Notes: generated by a model not told the origin, from the sequence alone. A DNA stretch of 64,000 bases from Burkholderiales bacterium (GCA_024235735.1 JACKLU010000001.1:62001-126000); one strand, 5' to 3'; counted from the first letter of the stretch, positions 55,693 to 64,000 are shown. Made by a program: numbers and translations.

Positions 55693-55728
55693 ATCAGCGG
55701 GAATACCCGTAACGCCGACCTACCGCCC

Positions 55729-55775
55729 CCCTAGCACCTTCCCGCGCAATTGCGCGGGAGGTATATCCGCTAGGG
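55729..55775. repeat. 47-nt nested palindrome
   Basis: Outer arms CCCTAGC/GCTAGGG (55729-55735 and 55769-55775), then ACCT/AGGT, then a perfect 18-bp palindrome CCCGCGCAATTGCGCGGG (55741-55758). It could form a cruciform or a strong RNA hairpin. GC-rich, unlike the AT-rich island around it. Probably an imported or dispersed non-coding repeat. Confidence 0.6.
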
Positions 55776-55834
55776 AGCCCTGTAATATTGGCTACTGGTC
55801 AGAACAAAAAGCATTGCTGAATGTTACAGTGTAA

Positions 55835-56086
55835 CTAGAAAGATGATGCACGCTCGATGAATTCCAACGATGTTGAGAGATACGGCGGCGGTAATTCGGT
55901 TTGATTTTGGTCGGCAATTTTTTTCAAGGTTTGTATTGCGTCAATGATCAGGTTACGAGCCGTTTCAAAGTCTTCTTCATATACGCTTATGTTGGGAAAT
56001 TCAGCTACCCTACCAACGTATAAGATTTCATCGTCAATTTCTTCTTTCCGGATCGTGATGGTATAAGCTTCAGGATCAAATTTCAT
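55835..56086 (-). CDS. HicB-like antitoxin domain protein
   Basis: 83 residues with the HicB fold pattern: EAYTITIRKEEIDDEILYVG, RVAEFPNISVYEEDFETA, then a helix (RNLIIDAIQTLKKIADQN). No C-terminal DNA-binding domain is visible. In toxin-antitoxin pairs this family neutralises an mRNA-cleaving toxin. The gene overlaps the end of a broken small frame upstream (56083-56206). The purine operon begins farther left on the same strand and is separate. Confidence 0.7.
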   Translation of the reverse strand: MKFDPEAYTITIRKEEIDDEILYVGRVAEFPNISVYEEDFETARNLIIDAIQTLKKIADQNQTELPPPYLSTSLEFIERASSF

Positions 56087-56206
56087 TTTAGGTGCTCCTT
56101 GATTGCTTTTTCATGCTGCTTTACAAATTTGTATAGCTTTTTATGATGTATTGTCGCTGGTGGTTAGCACTTCAAGTTTTTTGAGCAGTTTTTGAAATTC
56201 AGGCAT
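56083..56206 (-). pseudogene. Small partner gene of the HicB-like gene, frameshifted
   Basis: Frame 1 reads MPEFQKLLKKLEVLTTSD and then hits a stop. A shifted frame continues TIHHKKLYKFVKQHEKAIKE and ends HLK, with its stop overlapping the ATG of the HicB-like gene (ATGA). The total of 124 bases is one base more than 41 codons, so a single-base insertion or a sequencing error would explain it. The joined product (about 40 residues) is not the HicA fold as I know it, so it may be another small partner. Confidence 0.45.
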
Positions 56207-56323
56207 TTTATATCGTTACATTGACGAGTATAGAGCCATGTTCGATGTTGGTCAGATCTATATTTTCTGAAGTATTCGCTGAAAATCTTATTTCATGAAG
56301 ATTTTTGCTTTTTTTATTTTCAT

Positions 56324-56345
56324 TTCTATGTTTTAAAACATAGAA
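56324..56345. promoter_or_regulatory. Perfect 22-bp AT-rich palindrome
   Basis: Centred on TGTTTTAAAACA at 56324-56345, 25 bp downstream of the purC stop and about 120 bp upstream of the small broken gene. It may be an operator for the HicB-like pair or part of a terminator; no T run follows on either strand. Confidence 0.35.
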
Positions 56346-56370
56346 TTCCATAGTATGTTCTGATTTTCCA

Positions 56371-57282
56371 TCATCGATCAGCAGTCAATCGCATCAATGC
56401 TTCCCGGTATTTTTCCATTGTCTGGCGGATGACGTTTTCAGGCAACGCGGGCGCGGGTGGTTTTTTGTTCCAGTTCTGTGTTTCCAGCCAATCGCGAACA
56501 AACTGTTTGTCGTAGCTTGGTGGGCTTACGCCGGTGCGGTATTGGTCGACCGGCCAGAAACGCGACGAATCGGGCGTCAACACTTCGTCGATCAGATACA
56601 GCGCTCCGGCGGCATCGAGTCCGAATTCGAACTTGGTATCGGCGATGATGATACCGCGCCGCGCGGCATAGTCGGCTGCTTCGGTATAGAGCCGCACCGC
56701 TTTTTCGCTGACTTTCTCCGTAAGTTCTCTGCCGATCTGTTGCTCGACTTCCGCCAGCGCTATATTTTCGTCGTGTGAGCCGGCCTGCGCTTTGGTTGAC
56801 GGGGTAAAAATTGCGCCACCGGGTATTTTTTCCGCCTGCTGCAACCCCGCCGGCAATCGAATTCCGCAGATTGTGCCGGTTGCCTGATAGTCTTTCCACC
56901 CGGAACCGGCGATATAGCCGCGCACAATCGCTTCAATGGGCAGCGGTTTGAGTCTGCGAATGACAAAGGCGCGATCCGCGACCTGGTCACGCTCATGCGC
57001 CGCGACGACGGATTCGGGCGCGATGCCGGTCAAATGATTGGGAATGATATGCGCCAGTTTCGCAAACCAGAACGCCGACAGCGCGGTCAGCAGCTTACCT
57101 TTTCCCGGAATCGGGTCCGGCAGTATCACGTCGAATGCGGACAACCGGTCGGTCTGAACAATCAACAATTTGTCATCATCCACGGCGTAAATGTCGCGCA
57201 CCTTGCCGCGATGCACGAAAGGCAGACTTTGTATATGCGTTTCGAATATAGCCGCTTCCAAATGGAAATCCTTTTTTATCAA
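56371..57282 (-). CDS. purC: SAICAR synthetase
   Basis: 303 residues. Ligates aspartate to CAIR in purine synthesis with ATP. Motifs: HRGKVRDIYAVDDDKLLIVQ, DRLSAFDVILPDPIPGKG, RRLKPLPIEAIVRGYIAGSG and ADTKFEFGLDAAG. Long (yeast-like) type. Overlaps the purK stop by 4 bp (ATGA), so purE-purK-purC is a coupled operon read leftward. Confidence 0.96.
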   Translation of the reverse strand: MIKKDFHLEAAIFETHIQSLPFVHRGKVRDIYAVDDDKLLIVQTDRLSAFDVILPDPIPGKGKLLTALSAFWFAKLAHIIPNHLTGIAPESVVAAHERDQVADRAFVIRRLKPLPIEAIVRGYIAGSGWKDYQATGTICGIRLPAGLQQAEKIPGGAIFTPSTKAQAGSHDENIALAEVEQQIGRELTEKVSEKAVRLYTEAADYAARRGIIIADTKFEFGLDAAGALYLIDEVLTPDSSRFWPVDQYRTGVSPPSYDKQFVRDWLETQNWNKKPPAPALPENVIRQTMEKYREALMRLTADR

Positions 57283-58424
57283 GTTGTTAATGATTCACGG
57301 ATGCGCAATGCGCTCGCCAGCGCTTTTTCGGCGGTTTCACCCATTACCGTGAAATGGCCCATTTTGCGCCCGGCCCGCGCTTCCTTTTTACCGTACAAAT
57401 GCAGTTTGGCCGAGGGCTGATCGAGTATCCGTGTCCAATCCGGTGCTTTTTCTTGCCAGATATCGCCGAGCAGATTGACCATGACACAGGGCTGATGCAA
57501 AGCAACATTTCCCAATGGCAGGTTGCACAATGTGCGCACCTGCTGTTCAAACTGGGAGGTTACGCAGGCATCAATCGAAAAGTGCCCACTGTTATGCGGG
57601 CGTGGCGCAATTTCATTGATCAGCAATTGATCGTTGTTCTGCACAACAAAAAACTCGACACAGAGAACGCCCTGATAATTCAGCGCATCAGCCAGCCTTC
57701 GCGCCATCGCATCGGCACGCTGGGCAAGCGCTGCGTCGATGCGTGCCGGAACTATGCTGATATCGAGGATGCCGTTGACATGCTGATTTTCGATCGCCGG
57801 AAAACTTTCCATGCTGCCATTCGCAGACCGCGCCAGTACGATTGACAGTTCGCAGCTCAACGGCAGTTTTTTTTCCAGCACGCAAGGCACTGCCCCCAGT
57901 TCCTGAAATGCCGCGACCAGTCCGGAGTGGTCGCCGATCTGCCGCTGACCTTTGCCATCGTAACCGAACTGACTGACTTTCAGAATGCCAGGAAACAGAT
58001 CCTGCACGTGATGTGTTTTTTCAATGTCATCAATTACTGCAAATGGGGCGACAGAAAAACCATTGCTCTGCAGGTATTGCTTTTCAGCGACTCTGTTTTG
58101 TGCGATCGCGACGCTCTGCGCATCCGGACTGACCGGACAGGTTTTCGCGAGCAGTGCCAGTGTTTCAGCCGGTATGTTTTCAAACTCGGTGGTGATCGCT
58201 GCGCATTGTTCACGCATTTGCCTTAACGCCGCTGTATCGGTGTAGTCTGCATGGATGAACTGATCCGCTATCCGACCTGCGGGACTATCCAGGTCAGGAT
58301 CAAGCACGGTAACCTGATAACCCATCTGATGCGCGGCAATCGTGAACATGCGGCCCAGTTGTCCACCGCCCAGAACGCCAAGCATCGCGCTGGGTTGAAT
58401 GACTGTTGGTTTATCTGTGCGCAC
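57279..58424 (-). CDS. purK: N5-carboxyaminoimidazole ribonucleotide synthetase
   Basis: 381 residues, ATP-grasp. LGVLGGGQLGRMFTIAAHQM opens the pre-ATP-grasp domain; EFENIPAETL, KVSQFGYDGKGQRQI and NEIAPRPHNSGHFSIDAC mark the active site. Makes N5-CAIR for PurE. GTG start at 58424. It lies 26 bp after purE. Confidence 0.96.
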   Translation of the reverse strand: MRTDKPTVIQPSAMLGVLGGGQLGRMFTIAAHQMGYQVTVLDPDLDSPAGRIADQFIHADYTDTAALRQMREQCAAITTEFENIPAETLALLAKTCPVSPDAQSVAIAQNRVAEKQYLQSNGFSVAPFAVIDDIEKTHHVQDLFPGILKVSQFGYDGKGQRQIGDHSGLVAAFQELGAVPCVLEKKLPLSCELSIVLARSANGSMESFPAIENQHVNGILDISIVPARIDAALAQRADAMARRLADALNYQGVLCVEFFVVQNNDQLLINEIAPRPHNSGHFSIDACVTSQFEQQVRTLCNLPLGNVALHQPCVMVNLLGDIWQEKAPDWTRILDQPSAKLHLYGKKEARAGRKMGHFTVMGETAEKALASALRIRESLTT

Positions 58425-58450
58425 TGGAAAGCGTAATTTGATGAATAGAT

Positions 58451-58942
58451 TTATTGACCGGGCAACTGCATCGCGGCGACATTATCGGCTTGTTGTGCAC
58501 GGAAAGCTTCGAGCTGTTGTCTGAGTTGATTATCTTCGTTACCCAGCATGGCGATGGCGAAAAGCGCGGCATTGGCCGCCCCTGCTTCGCCGATCGCGAA
58601 AGTGGCTACTGGTACGCCTTTGGGCATTTGCACAATCGACAACAGGGAATCCAGTCCTTTCAAATACCGCGAGTTAACCGGCACACCCAGCACCGGCACG
58701 GTTGTTTTCGCCGCGATCATGCCGGGCAAATGCGCTGCACCGCCCGCGCCGGCAATAATGCACTTTATGCCGCGCGCCGCGGCGGTTTCCGCGAATTCAA
58801 ACATAGTATCGGGTGTACGGTGCGCCGAAATGACCTGTGCTTCGCAGGGAATAGCGAAATCTTTCAGCACAGAAACCGCATGCTGCATAACGTCCCAGTC
58901 ACTGTTGCTGCCCATGACGACGCTCACCTGTGGATTTTTCAT
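58451..58942 (-). CDS. purE: N5-carboxyaminoimidazole ribonucleotide mutase (class I)
   Basis: 163 residues. Substrate loops VVMGSNSDWDVMQ and VISAHRTPDTMFEFA are intact (class I, works with PurK), as is GAGGAAHLPGM. First gene of the purEKC operon. The promoter must lie at 58943-59158, a 216-bp region shared with the divergent exbD. Confidence 0.96.
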   Translation of the reverse strand: MKNPQVSVVMGSNSDWDVMQHAVSVLKDFAIPCEAQVISAHRTPDTMFEFAETAAARGIKCIIAGAGGAAHLPGMIAAKTTVPVLGVPVNSRYLKGLDSLLSIVQMPKGVPVATFAIGEAGAANAALFAIAMLGNEDNQLRQQLEAFRAQQADNVAAMQLPGQ

Positions 58943-59158
58943 GAAATGGCGGTACAGAAAATTTTTAAAATATCAATCATTAAAACAATTGTTGAAAACC
59001 GGACAGTCCATATATAAGTTGCATGAACAGAATGCCCGGAACAGTTAAAATAGCTTTTAGCAGGGAATGAGACTGCATTCCTGCAACTTGCTTGTTTATA
59101 ATATCCGGCTCAAGGGATATAATTTTAAACCATAACCGTAAACAAAAGCGCATGCACG

Positions 59159-59590
59159 ATGAATTTTCAACGCGGCAGACCTAAAGAAGAACCTGAAATC
59201 AATCTGGTGCCAATGATTGATGTTCTGCTGGTCATCCTGATTTTTCTGGTAGTATCGACAACTTATTCGAAATTTGCCGAACTGGAGATTACGCTACCTG
59301 AGGCCACGGCGCAGGAAACTGACAAATCGGTGGAAAAACCACCGACGATTGATATTGCTGTCACTGCAATGGGTGAATACACGATCAATCAGGTACCGGT
59401 TAAATCAGCCAGTATCGAGTATTTGCGCGACGCATTGCGTTCTGCAGCTCAGGATCAGCGCGATCCACTGGTTATCATTAATGCCGACGCTAAAGCCACG
59501 CATCAATCCGTTATCACGGTAATGGAAGCCGCACGTCTTGCGGGATACAATAAAATAACATTCACCACGGAAATCAAACCTGGAAATTAG
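59159..59590 (+). CDS. ExbD/TolR-family biopolymer transport protein
   Basis: 143 residues. One N-terminal membrane helix at about 18-38 with the proton-path Asp (NLVPMIDVLLVILIFLVVST), then a periplasmic domain (ADAKATHQSVITVMEAARLA). It normally works with an ExbB/TolQ partner and TonB or TolA. No exbB homologue is beside it, so it may be an orphan or have a partner elsewhere. A TATAAT box at 59097-59102 may belong to its promoter. Confidence 0.9.
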   Translation: MNFQRGRPKEEPEINLVPMIDVLLVILIFLVVSTTYSKFAELEITLPEATAQETDKSVEKPPTIDIAVTAMGEYTINQVPVKSASIEYLRDALRSAAQDQRDPLVIINADAKATHQSVITVMEAARLAGYNKITFTTEIKPGN

Positions 59591-59700
59591 AATTTGTTCG
59601 GGGAATTAGAATTCCGGCACAAACAGGGACTAAGGTCCTTGACAAAAAAATGAGAAACTTCGTCACGCATCTATTCAACTTTTTCAAAAAGGAGACTCGC

Positions 59701-60339
59701 ATGTCACTTAATCTTGATAATTTTTCCAGTACCGCTCTGTCAGGTTCGCAGTTTATTCTGGCGCCTCTCCCCTATGCTGACAATGCGCTGGAACCGGTAA
59801 TCTCTGCAAATACGCTGAGCTTTCATTACGGCAAGCATCACAAGACTTATGTCGACAATCTTAACAATCTTGTCGCCGGCACCGATCTGGCAGGACAGTC
59901 ACTCGAGCAGATCATCCGCGCGGTCGCAGGAAAAGCCGATAAAGCCGGTATTTTCAACAATGCCGCACAGGTCTGGAATCACATGTTTTACTGGCACAGT
60001 CTCAGCCCGAATGGCGGTGGAGAACCTCCAGCGGATTTAAAACAGAAAATCGAACAGTCCTTCGGCAGTCTCGATGCCTGTAAAAAGGAGTTTGCCAATG
60101 CCGCGATGACGCAATTCGGCAGCGGCTGGGCGTGGCTGGTGCAGGACGGCGACAAGATCGCCATCGCTAAGACGGGCAACGCCGAATCGCCCATCACACA
60201 GAATGTGCGTCCATTGCTGACAATTGATGTCTGGGAGCATGCCTACTATCTGGATTATCAGAATCGCCGGGCGGATTATGTGAACACCATTCTCGACAAG
60301 CTGATCAACTGGGAATTTGCACAGGCAAATCTTCGATAA
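59701..60339 (+). CDS. sodB: Superoxide dismutase, iron type
   Basis: 212 residues. Metal ligands are in SFHYGKHHKTYV, QVWNHMFYW, DVWEHAYYLDY. The Gln in FNNAAQVWNH and the GNAESP loop point to the Fe form. It converts superoxide to oxygen and peroxide in the cytoplasm. The start at 59701 has AAAAGGAGAC; an upstream frame from 59650 is longer but unneeded. It lies just before hisG. Confidence 0.94.
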   Translation: MSLNLDNFSSTALSGSQFILAPLPYADNALEPVISANTLSFHYGKHHKTYVDNLNNLVAGTDLAGQSLEQIIRAVAGKADKAGIFNNAAQVWNHMFYWHSLSPNGGGEPPADLKQKIEQSFGSLDACKKEFANAAMTQFGSGWAWLVQDGDKIAIAKTGNAESPITQNVRPLLTIDVWEHAYYLDYQNRRADYVNTILDKLINWEFAQANLR

Positions 60340-60357
60340 ACCATTAAACAGGTCTTT

Positions 60358-61002
60358 ATGGCTGAAATAACCATCGCCCTGTCCAAAGGGCGAATATTCG
60401 ATGATACCGCACCATTACTCGAAGCCGCCGGTATTGTCGCCAAAGACAATCCGGAATCATCACGCAAACTGATTCTCGACACGAATCGCGCCAGTGTGCG
60501 GCTGGTGATAGTTCGTGCATCCGATGTTCCCACCTATGTGCAATATGGTGCGGCTGACCTGGGTATCGCGGGCAAGGACGTTTTGCTGGAACACGGCGGC
60601 AATGGCCTGTATCAGCCATTGGATCTGAACATCGCGCGCTGCCGCATGATGGTTGCTGTTCCTGAAGGATTTGATTACGATTCTGCAGTACGTCAGGGCG
60701 CGCGATTACGGGTTGCGACAAAATACCTGCAAACCACGCGTGAACACTTCGCGGACAAAGGCGTGCATGTTGACCTGATCAAACTGTATGGTTCCATGGA
60801 ACTTGCGCCGCTGGTCGGGCTTGCCGATGCCATTGTCGATCTGGTATCAACCGGCAGCACGCTGAAAGCCAATCATCTGCGCGCGGTAGAGGAAATCATG
60901 CCGATTTCCTCCCGACTGATTGTCAATCAGGCTGCCTTGAAACTGAAACGTAACGCCATTCAGCCCATTCTGAATGCATTTGCACAGGCGGTCAAAAATT
61001 AA
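60358..61002 (+). CDS. hisG: ATP phosphoribosyltransferase, short form
   Basis: 214 residues. First histidine step. Residues cover only the catalytic domain (IALSKGRIFDDTAPLLEAAG, GAADLGIAGKDVLLE, DAIVDLVSTGSTLKANHLR); the C-terminal regulatory domain is absent. Short HisG needs HisZ for feedback control; hisZ is not in the window. hisD follows after 41 bp. Confidence 0.96.
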   Translation: MAEITIALSKGRIFDDTAPLLEAAGIVAKDNPESSRKLILDTNRASVRLVIVRASDVPTYVQYGAADLGIAGKDVLLEHGGNGLYQPLDLNIARCRMMVAVPEGFDYDSAVRQGARLRVATKYLQTTREHFADKGVHVDLIKLYGSMELAPLVGLADAIVDLVSTGSTLKANHLRAVEEIMPISSRLIVNQAALKLKRNAIQPILNAFAQAVKN

Positions 61003-61043
61003 TTATTGTTTTTTCTACCTATTTCTTTTCGGATTTTATGCAT

Positions 61044-62345
61044 ATGGTTCGCATTAAAAGACTCGACAGCCGTGATCAAAATTTTGATCAATCCCTGCAA
61101 CAGCTGCTGGCATTTGAGAATGCCATGGATGAGTCGGTTGACGCCACGGTAGCGCAGATTCTCACTGAAATCAAAACCCGCGGCGACACAGCACTGGTTG
61201 AATACACCAACCGTTTTGATCATATGTATGCACGTTCCGTGAAGGAACTGGAATTAACCCAGGCGGATCTGCAACGCTCGTTGAGCGTCTTGCCGGTTGA
61301 GCAACGCCAGGCGCTTGAACAGGCGGCTGCGCGGATAAGAAGTTATCATGAAAAACAAGTCAGCGCATCGTGGCAATACCGGGAATCCGATGACACCCTG
61401 CTCGGTCAGAAGATCACGCCGCTTGATCGTGTCGGGCTTTATGTGCCAGGTGGCAAGGCATCCTATCCGTCATCGGTGCTGATGAACGCTGTTCCGGCTA
61501 AAGTCGCCGGTGTCGAAGAACTCATCATGGTTGTTCCGACGCCGCACGGTGAGAAAAATGATCTGGTACTGGCTGCGGCTGCAATCAGTCAGGTCGACCG
61601 CGTGTTTACCATCGGCGGCGCACAAGCTGTCGGCGCCCTGGCCTATGGCACCGAATCCATTCCGCAGATCGATAAAATCGTCGGCCCGGGCAATGCCTAC
61701 GTTGCCGCAGCCAAACGGCGCGTTTTTGGTCTTGTTGGCATCGATATGGTCGCCGGCCCTTCCGAAATACTGGTCATCTGCGACGGGAAAACCAATCCTG
61801 ATTGGATTGCAATGGACTTATTTTCACAAGCCGAACATGACGAACTGGCGCAATCTATTTTGTTGTCACCCGATGCCGGTTTCCTGGATGCTGTGGCGCA
61901 AAGTATTGATAAACTGATTGCAGGCATGCCGCGCAAAGATGTCATTCGCGTCTCATTGGAAAATCGCGGCGCGTTGATTCAGGTGCGCGACCTGGATGAA
62001 GCCTGCGCGATTGCGAACAGCATTTGTCCAGAGCATCTCGAGCTCTCTGTTGATGATCCCGAGCGCTGGGTGGATAAAATCAGACACGCTGGCGCCATCT
62101 TCATGGGCAGGCATACTTGCGAAGCACTGGGCGATTATTGCGCAGGCCCCAATCATGTGCTGCCGACATCACGAACCGCGCGCTTTTCTTCACCGCTGGG
62201 TGTTTATGATTTTCAGAAGCGCAGCAGCTTGATACAGGTTTCCGAACAAGGCGCCGCCAGACTGGGGTCGATCGCTGCCATTCTGGCGCATGGAGAGGGA
62301 TTGTCCGCGCATGCAAAGTCGGCGGAATATCGTTTCAAAGCATAG
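61044..62345 (+). CDS. hisD: Histidinol dehydrogenase
   Basis: 433 residues. Last two steps of histidine synthesis (NAD, zinc). Motifs: LDRVGLYVPGGKASYPSSVL, VFTIGGAQAVGALAYGTESI, VGPGNAYVAAAKRRVFG, SQAEHDELAQSILL and CPEHLELSV. The start is at 61044 (MVRIKRLDSRD) or two codons earlier at 61038. Confidence 0.96.
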   Translation: MVRIKRLDSRDQNFDQSLQQLLAFENAMDESVDATVAQILTEIKTRGDTALVEYTNRFDHMYARSVKELELTQADLQRSLSVLPVEQRQALEQAAARIRSYHEKQVSASWQYRESDDTLLGQKITPLDRVGLYVPGGKASYPSSVLMNAVPAKVAGVEELIMVVPTPHGEKNDLVLAAAAISQVDRVFTIGGAQAVGALAYGTESIPQIDKIVGPGNAYVAAAKRRVFGLVGIDMVAGPSEILVICDGKTNPDWIAMDLFSQAEHDELAQSILLSPDAGFLDAVAQSIDKLIAGMPRKDVIRVSLENRGALIQVRDLDEACAIANSICPEHLELSVDDPERWVDKIRHAGAIFMGRHTCEALGDYCAGPNHVLPTSRTARFSSPLGVYDFQKRSSLIQVSEQGAARLGSIAAILAHGEGLSAHAKSAEYRFKA

Positions 62346-62386
62346 TCCGCCATTTTCAGCAGTCTAGCCTGTAGCCCGGATGCACT

Positions 62387-63238
62387 ATGCTGCATATCAC
62401 TTCCCGCGAACACCCAATGGTCAAGCAGCTGGCCAGGCTGCAAAAATCCGCCCGTTTCCGGAAACAGTCAAGGCTCGCCGTTCTTGACGGCATTCATTTG
62501 ATCCAGTCCTGTCTTTCTGCTGGTAATTTTCCACAAATTCTGGCCGTCAGTGAAACCGGCCAACACCATGCCGAAATTGCCGGTCTATTGGAAAATTGCA
62601 GCGCGCAGGATACAACACAGATCATTTGGATGACTGATCGCGTGTTTCAGAAAATTTCGCCCGTGCAGTCCCCCATCGGCATACTTGCGTGTATTGCCAT
62701 ACCGGACACTGCATGTCCGGATGCGCCTTTTTATCACAATTGTTGTGTGTTACTTGAATCCATTCAGGATCCCGGTAATCTCGGTGCCATTCTGCGCTCT
62801 GCTGCCAGTGCGGGTGTGGATCATGTTTATTTATCCACGGATTGTGCCGATGCCTGGTCACCCAAAACACTGCGCGCCGCGATGGGAGCGCATTTTATTC
62901 TGAAAATTTACACGGATTGCAATCTTGCCGAAATTGCAGCCCTATTCCAGGGTCAAGTGATAGGCACATCACCCGCGGCTGCAAAGCATCTTTACCAATT
63001 TGATTTCACGAAGCCGACCGCATTTGTTTTTGGTAATGAAGGCGCCGGATTGTCAGATGCAATGCGGCAGTCTGTTACGGACATGGCTTCAATACCCATG
63101 CCTGGCAGAATTGAATCTCTGAATGCTGCTATCGCCGCTTCGATCTGTCTGTATGAAAAAGTTCGCCAGGATTATGTAAGAGCGGTTGAGAAAAATTCCG
63201 GAAACCCGATTGGAACTAAAAAACAGAGCAGTGTATGA
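62387..63238 (+). CDS. TrmH/SpoU-family RNA 2'-O-methyltransferase
   Basis: 283 residues. An N-terminal substrate-binding domain (HPMVKQLARLQKSARFRK) and a C-terminal knotted SPOUT domain with LLESIQDPGNLGAILRSAAS, TAFVFGNEGAGLSDAM and IPMPGRIESLNAAIAASICL. It methylates a ribose in rRNA or tRNA; the exact site is unknown. Located 41 bp after hisD. Confidence 0.9.
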   Translation: MLHITSREHPMVKQLARLQKSARFRKQSRLAVLDGIHLIQSCLSAGNFPQILAVSETGQHHAEIAGLLENCSAQDTTQIIWMTDRVFQKISPVQSPIGILACIAIPDTACPDAPFYHNCCVLLESIQDPGNLGAILRSAASAGVDHVYLSTDCADAWSPKTLRAAMGAHFILKIYTDCNLAEIAALFQGQVIGTSPAAAKHLYQFDFTKPTAFVFGNEGAGLSDAMRQSVTDMASIPMPGRIESLNAAIAASICLYEKVRQDYVRAVEKNSGNPIGTKKQSSV

Positions 63239-63273
63239 TTAGCAGTTTTGATCAAATCATTTTTGGAGGAAGA

Positions 63274-63618
63274 ATGCGGTTTTCGACTTTATCCGTGATG
63301 CTATTGACAGTTTGCCTGTTTGTTTATCCACTCCATGCTTCAGCACAGCAGGATAAGCCATTCTACATTGCTGCAAATGACACATTACCTAATGATGAAG
63401 GGATTGTCATGGAAGTTCTGGATACCACTGGCTATACCTATATGGAACTGCAAAACGGCGACAGACGCTTCTGGATCGCAGCGCCAACAACGCAGGTGAA
63501 ACCGGGCGATCACGTTCGATTCATACAAAGCATGTCGATGGAAAACTTCACCAGCAAAACCTTAAACCGGACATTCCGGCGGGTTATTTTTGTGTCGTCC
63601 ACCATGATAAAAAAATAG
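63274..63618 (+). CDS. Secreted OB-fold-like small protein (NrfJ-type)
   Basis: 114 residues. Signal peptide at 1-~25 (LHASA), then a beta-rich domain: VMEVLDTTGYTYMELQNGDR, WIAAPTTQVKPGDHVRFI, SMENFTSKTLNRTFRRVIFV. This matches short periplasmic proteins sometimes listed as NrfJ-like or GW-like; function unproven. GGAGGA lies seven bases before the ATG at 63274, which decides the start. Overlapping frames of the previous gene are avoided. Confidence 0.75.
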   Translation: MRFSTLSVMLLTVCLFVYPLHASAQQDKPFYIAANDTLPNDEGIVMEVLDTTGYTYMELQNGDRRFWIAAPTTQVKPGDHVRFIQSMSMENFTSKTLNRTFRRVIFVSSTMIKK

Positions 63619-63633
63619 CTTTAGAGACACCCT

Positions 63634-64000
63634 TTATTCAATCTCTTCCGCGCCAATAAACAATTTGTTTTTCAATCGCTTGATATCATCCCGATACTGC
63701 GCGGCCTGCTCGAACTCCAGATTTTTGGCTGCATTCAGCATTTGTTTTTCAAGGCGCTGAATTTCCTTGCTGATCTGGCGTTCACTCAAGGTGTCGTAAT
63801 TCATCTGTGATTCACTGACCTTAAGTTTTCTTTGTGCGGAATCCAGGCTGTACACACCGTCAATCAGGTCCTTGATCCGTTTATGCACGCCCCGTGGCGT
63901 GATTTGATGCTGCTGATTAAAAGCCAGCTGCTTTTCACGGCGGCGATTGGTTTCATCAATGGCGGCGCGCATTGAACGGGTCATCCGGTCGGCATATAAA
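63634..64000 (-). CDS. uvrB: UvrB excinuclease subunit, C-terminal part (runs off the window end)
   Basis: About 122 C-terminal residues of the DNA-repair helicase subunit: SMRAAIDETNRRREKQLAFN, HQITPRGVHKRIKDLI, and the terminal UVR domain (ISKEIQRLEKQMLNAAKNLE) that binds UvrC. The 5' part lies beyond position 64000. Confidence 0.96.
   Translation of the reverse strand, partial: LYADRMTRSMRAAIDETNRRREKQLAFNQQHQITPRGVHKRIKDLIDGVYSLDSAQRKLKVSESQMNYDTLSERQISKEIQRLEKQMLNAAKNLEFEQAAQYRDDIKRLKNKLFIGAEEIE

Noticed and set aside
55670..55775. Integron attC site or retron RNA
   Set aside because: No integrase or reverse transcriptase is near, and the conserved attC end boxes are not evident; only hairpins can be claimed.

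Overview
The window reads as chromosome of a betaproteobacterium close to Nitrosomonas (inference). The support is the gene order leuC-leuD-leuB-asd-fimV-truA-trpF-trpB-trpA-accD-folC-dedD-cvpA-purF-metZ, a split histidine pathway start with a short-form HisG, a purE-purK-purC operon, and palindromic intergenic repeats. Most of it is ordinary housekeeping DNA with dense gene packing. No rRNA genes, CRISPR array or intact prophage were seen. There is one tRNA, tRNA-Val(GAC).

Layout. 1-900: 5' part of murJ (minus strand). 907-4579: a membrane protein of unknown role, then the most interesting locus of the window, a four-gene cluster for a ribosomally made, post-translationally modified cysteine peptide: an HvfA-type precursor with six EGKCG motifs, an HvfB/DUF692 MNIO maturase, an HvfC/DUF2063 partner and a small secreted c-type cytochrome with no methionine to serve as a second haem ligand. 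4669-8544: an RTX/DUF4214 protein, a lipoprotein, a small unknown protein and a membrane diguanylate cyclase. 8965-17822: ilvE, a zinc-finger protein, phosphomannomutase, nadE, an LDH/MDH-family dehydrogenase, a 1-Cys peroxiredoxin, a 140-bp palindromic repeat, small proteins, a His-rich secreted protein and an EEP-family phosphodiesterase. 18013-25739: a phosphorylase/PRPP-synthetase-like pair, an RNA methyltransferase, sucCD, a lipoprotein and dacB. 25830-43206: the long leu/asd/fimV/trp/acc/fol/pur/met block on the plus strand, with an entericidin-like lipoprotein between leuC and leuD. 43292-51059: histone-deacetylase-like enzyme, tRNA-Val, ubiB-ubiJ, a MITE-like repeat, and transport and metabolic genes. 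51145-56345: an accessory island. 56371-64000: pur, exbD, sodB, hisGD, an rRNA/tRNA methyltransferase and the 3' end of uvrB.

The accessory island (about 51.1-56.3 kb) holds two near-identical 1-kb direct repeats, each with the same secreted protein gene. A truncated IS110-type transposase lies between them. An IS3-family element with no visible target duplication abuts the second repeat, followed by an AT-rich, decapitated KAP-type P-loop NTPase, a large hairpin element, and a HicB-like antitoxin whose small upstream partner is broken by a frameshift.

How genes work together: leuCDB with ilvE supply leucine and the other branched-chain amino acids. asd and metZ serve lysine/threonine/methionine synthesis. 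trpFBA makes tryptophan, purF and purEKC make purines, and hisG/hisD make histidine. sucCD completes the succinyl-CoA step. UbiB/UbiJ support ubiquinone synthesis for respiration. The Hvf-type cluster probably makes a periplasmic or secreted copper-binding peptide, which would suit an ammonia oxidiser with a heavy copper demand; this link is inference.
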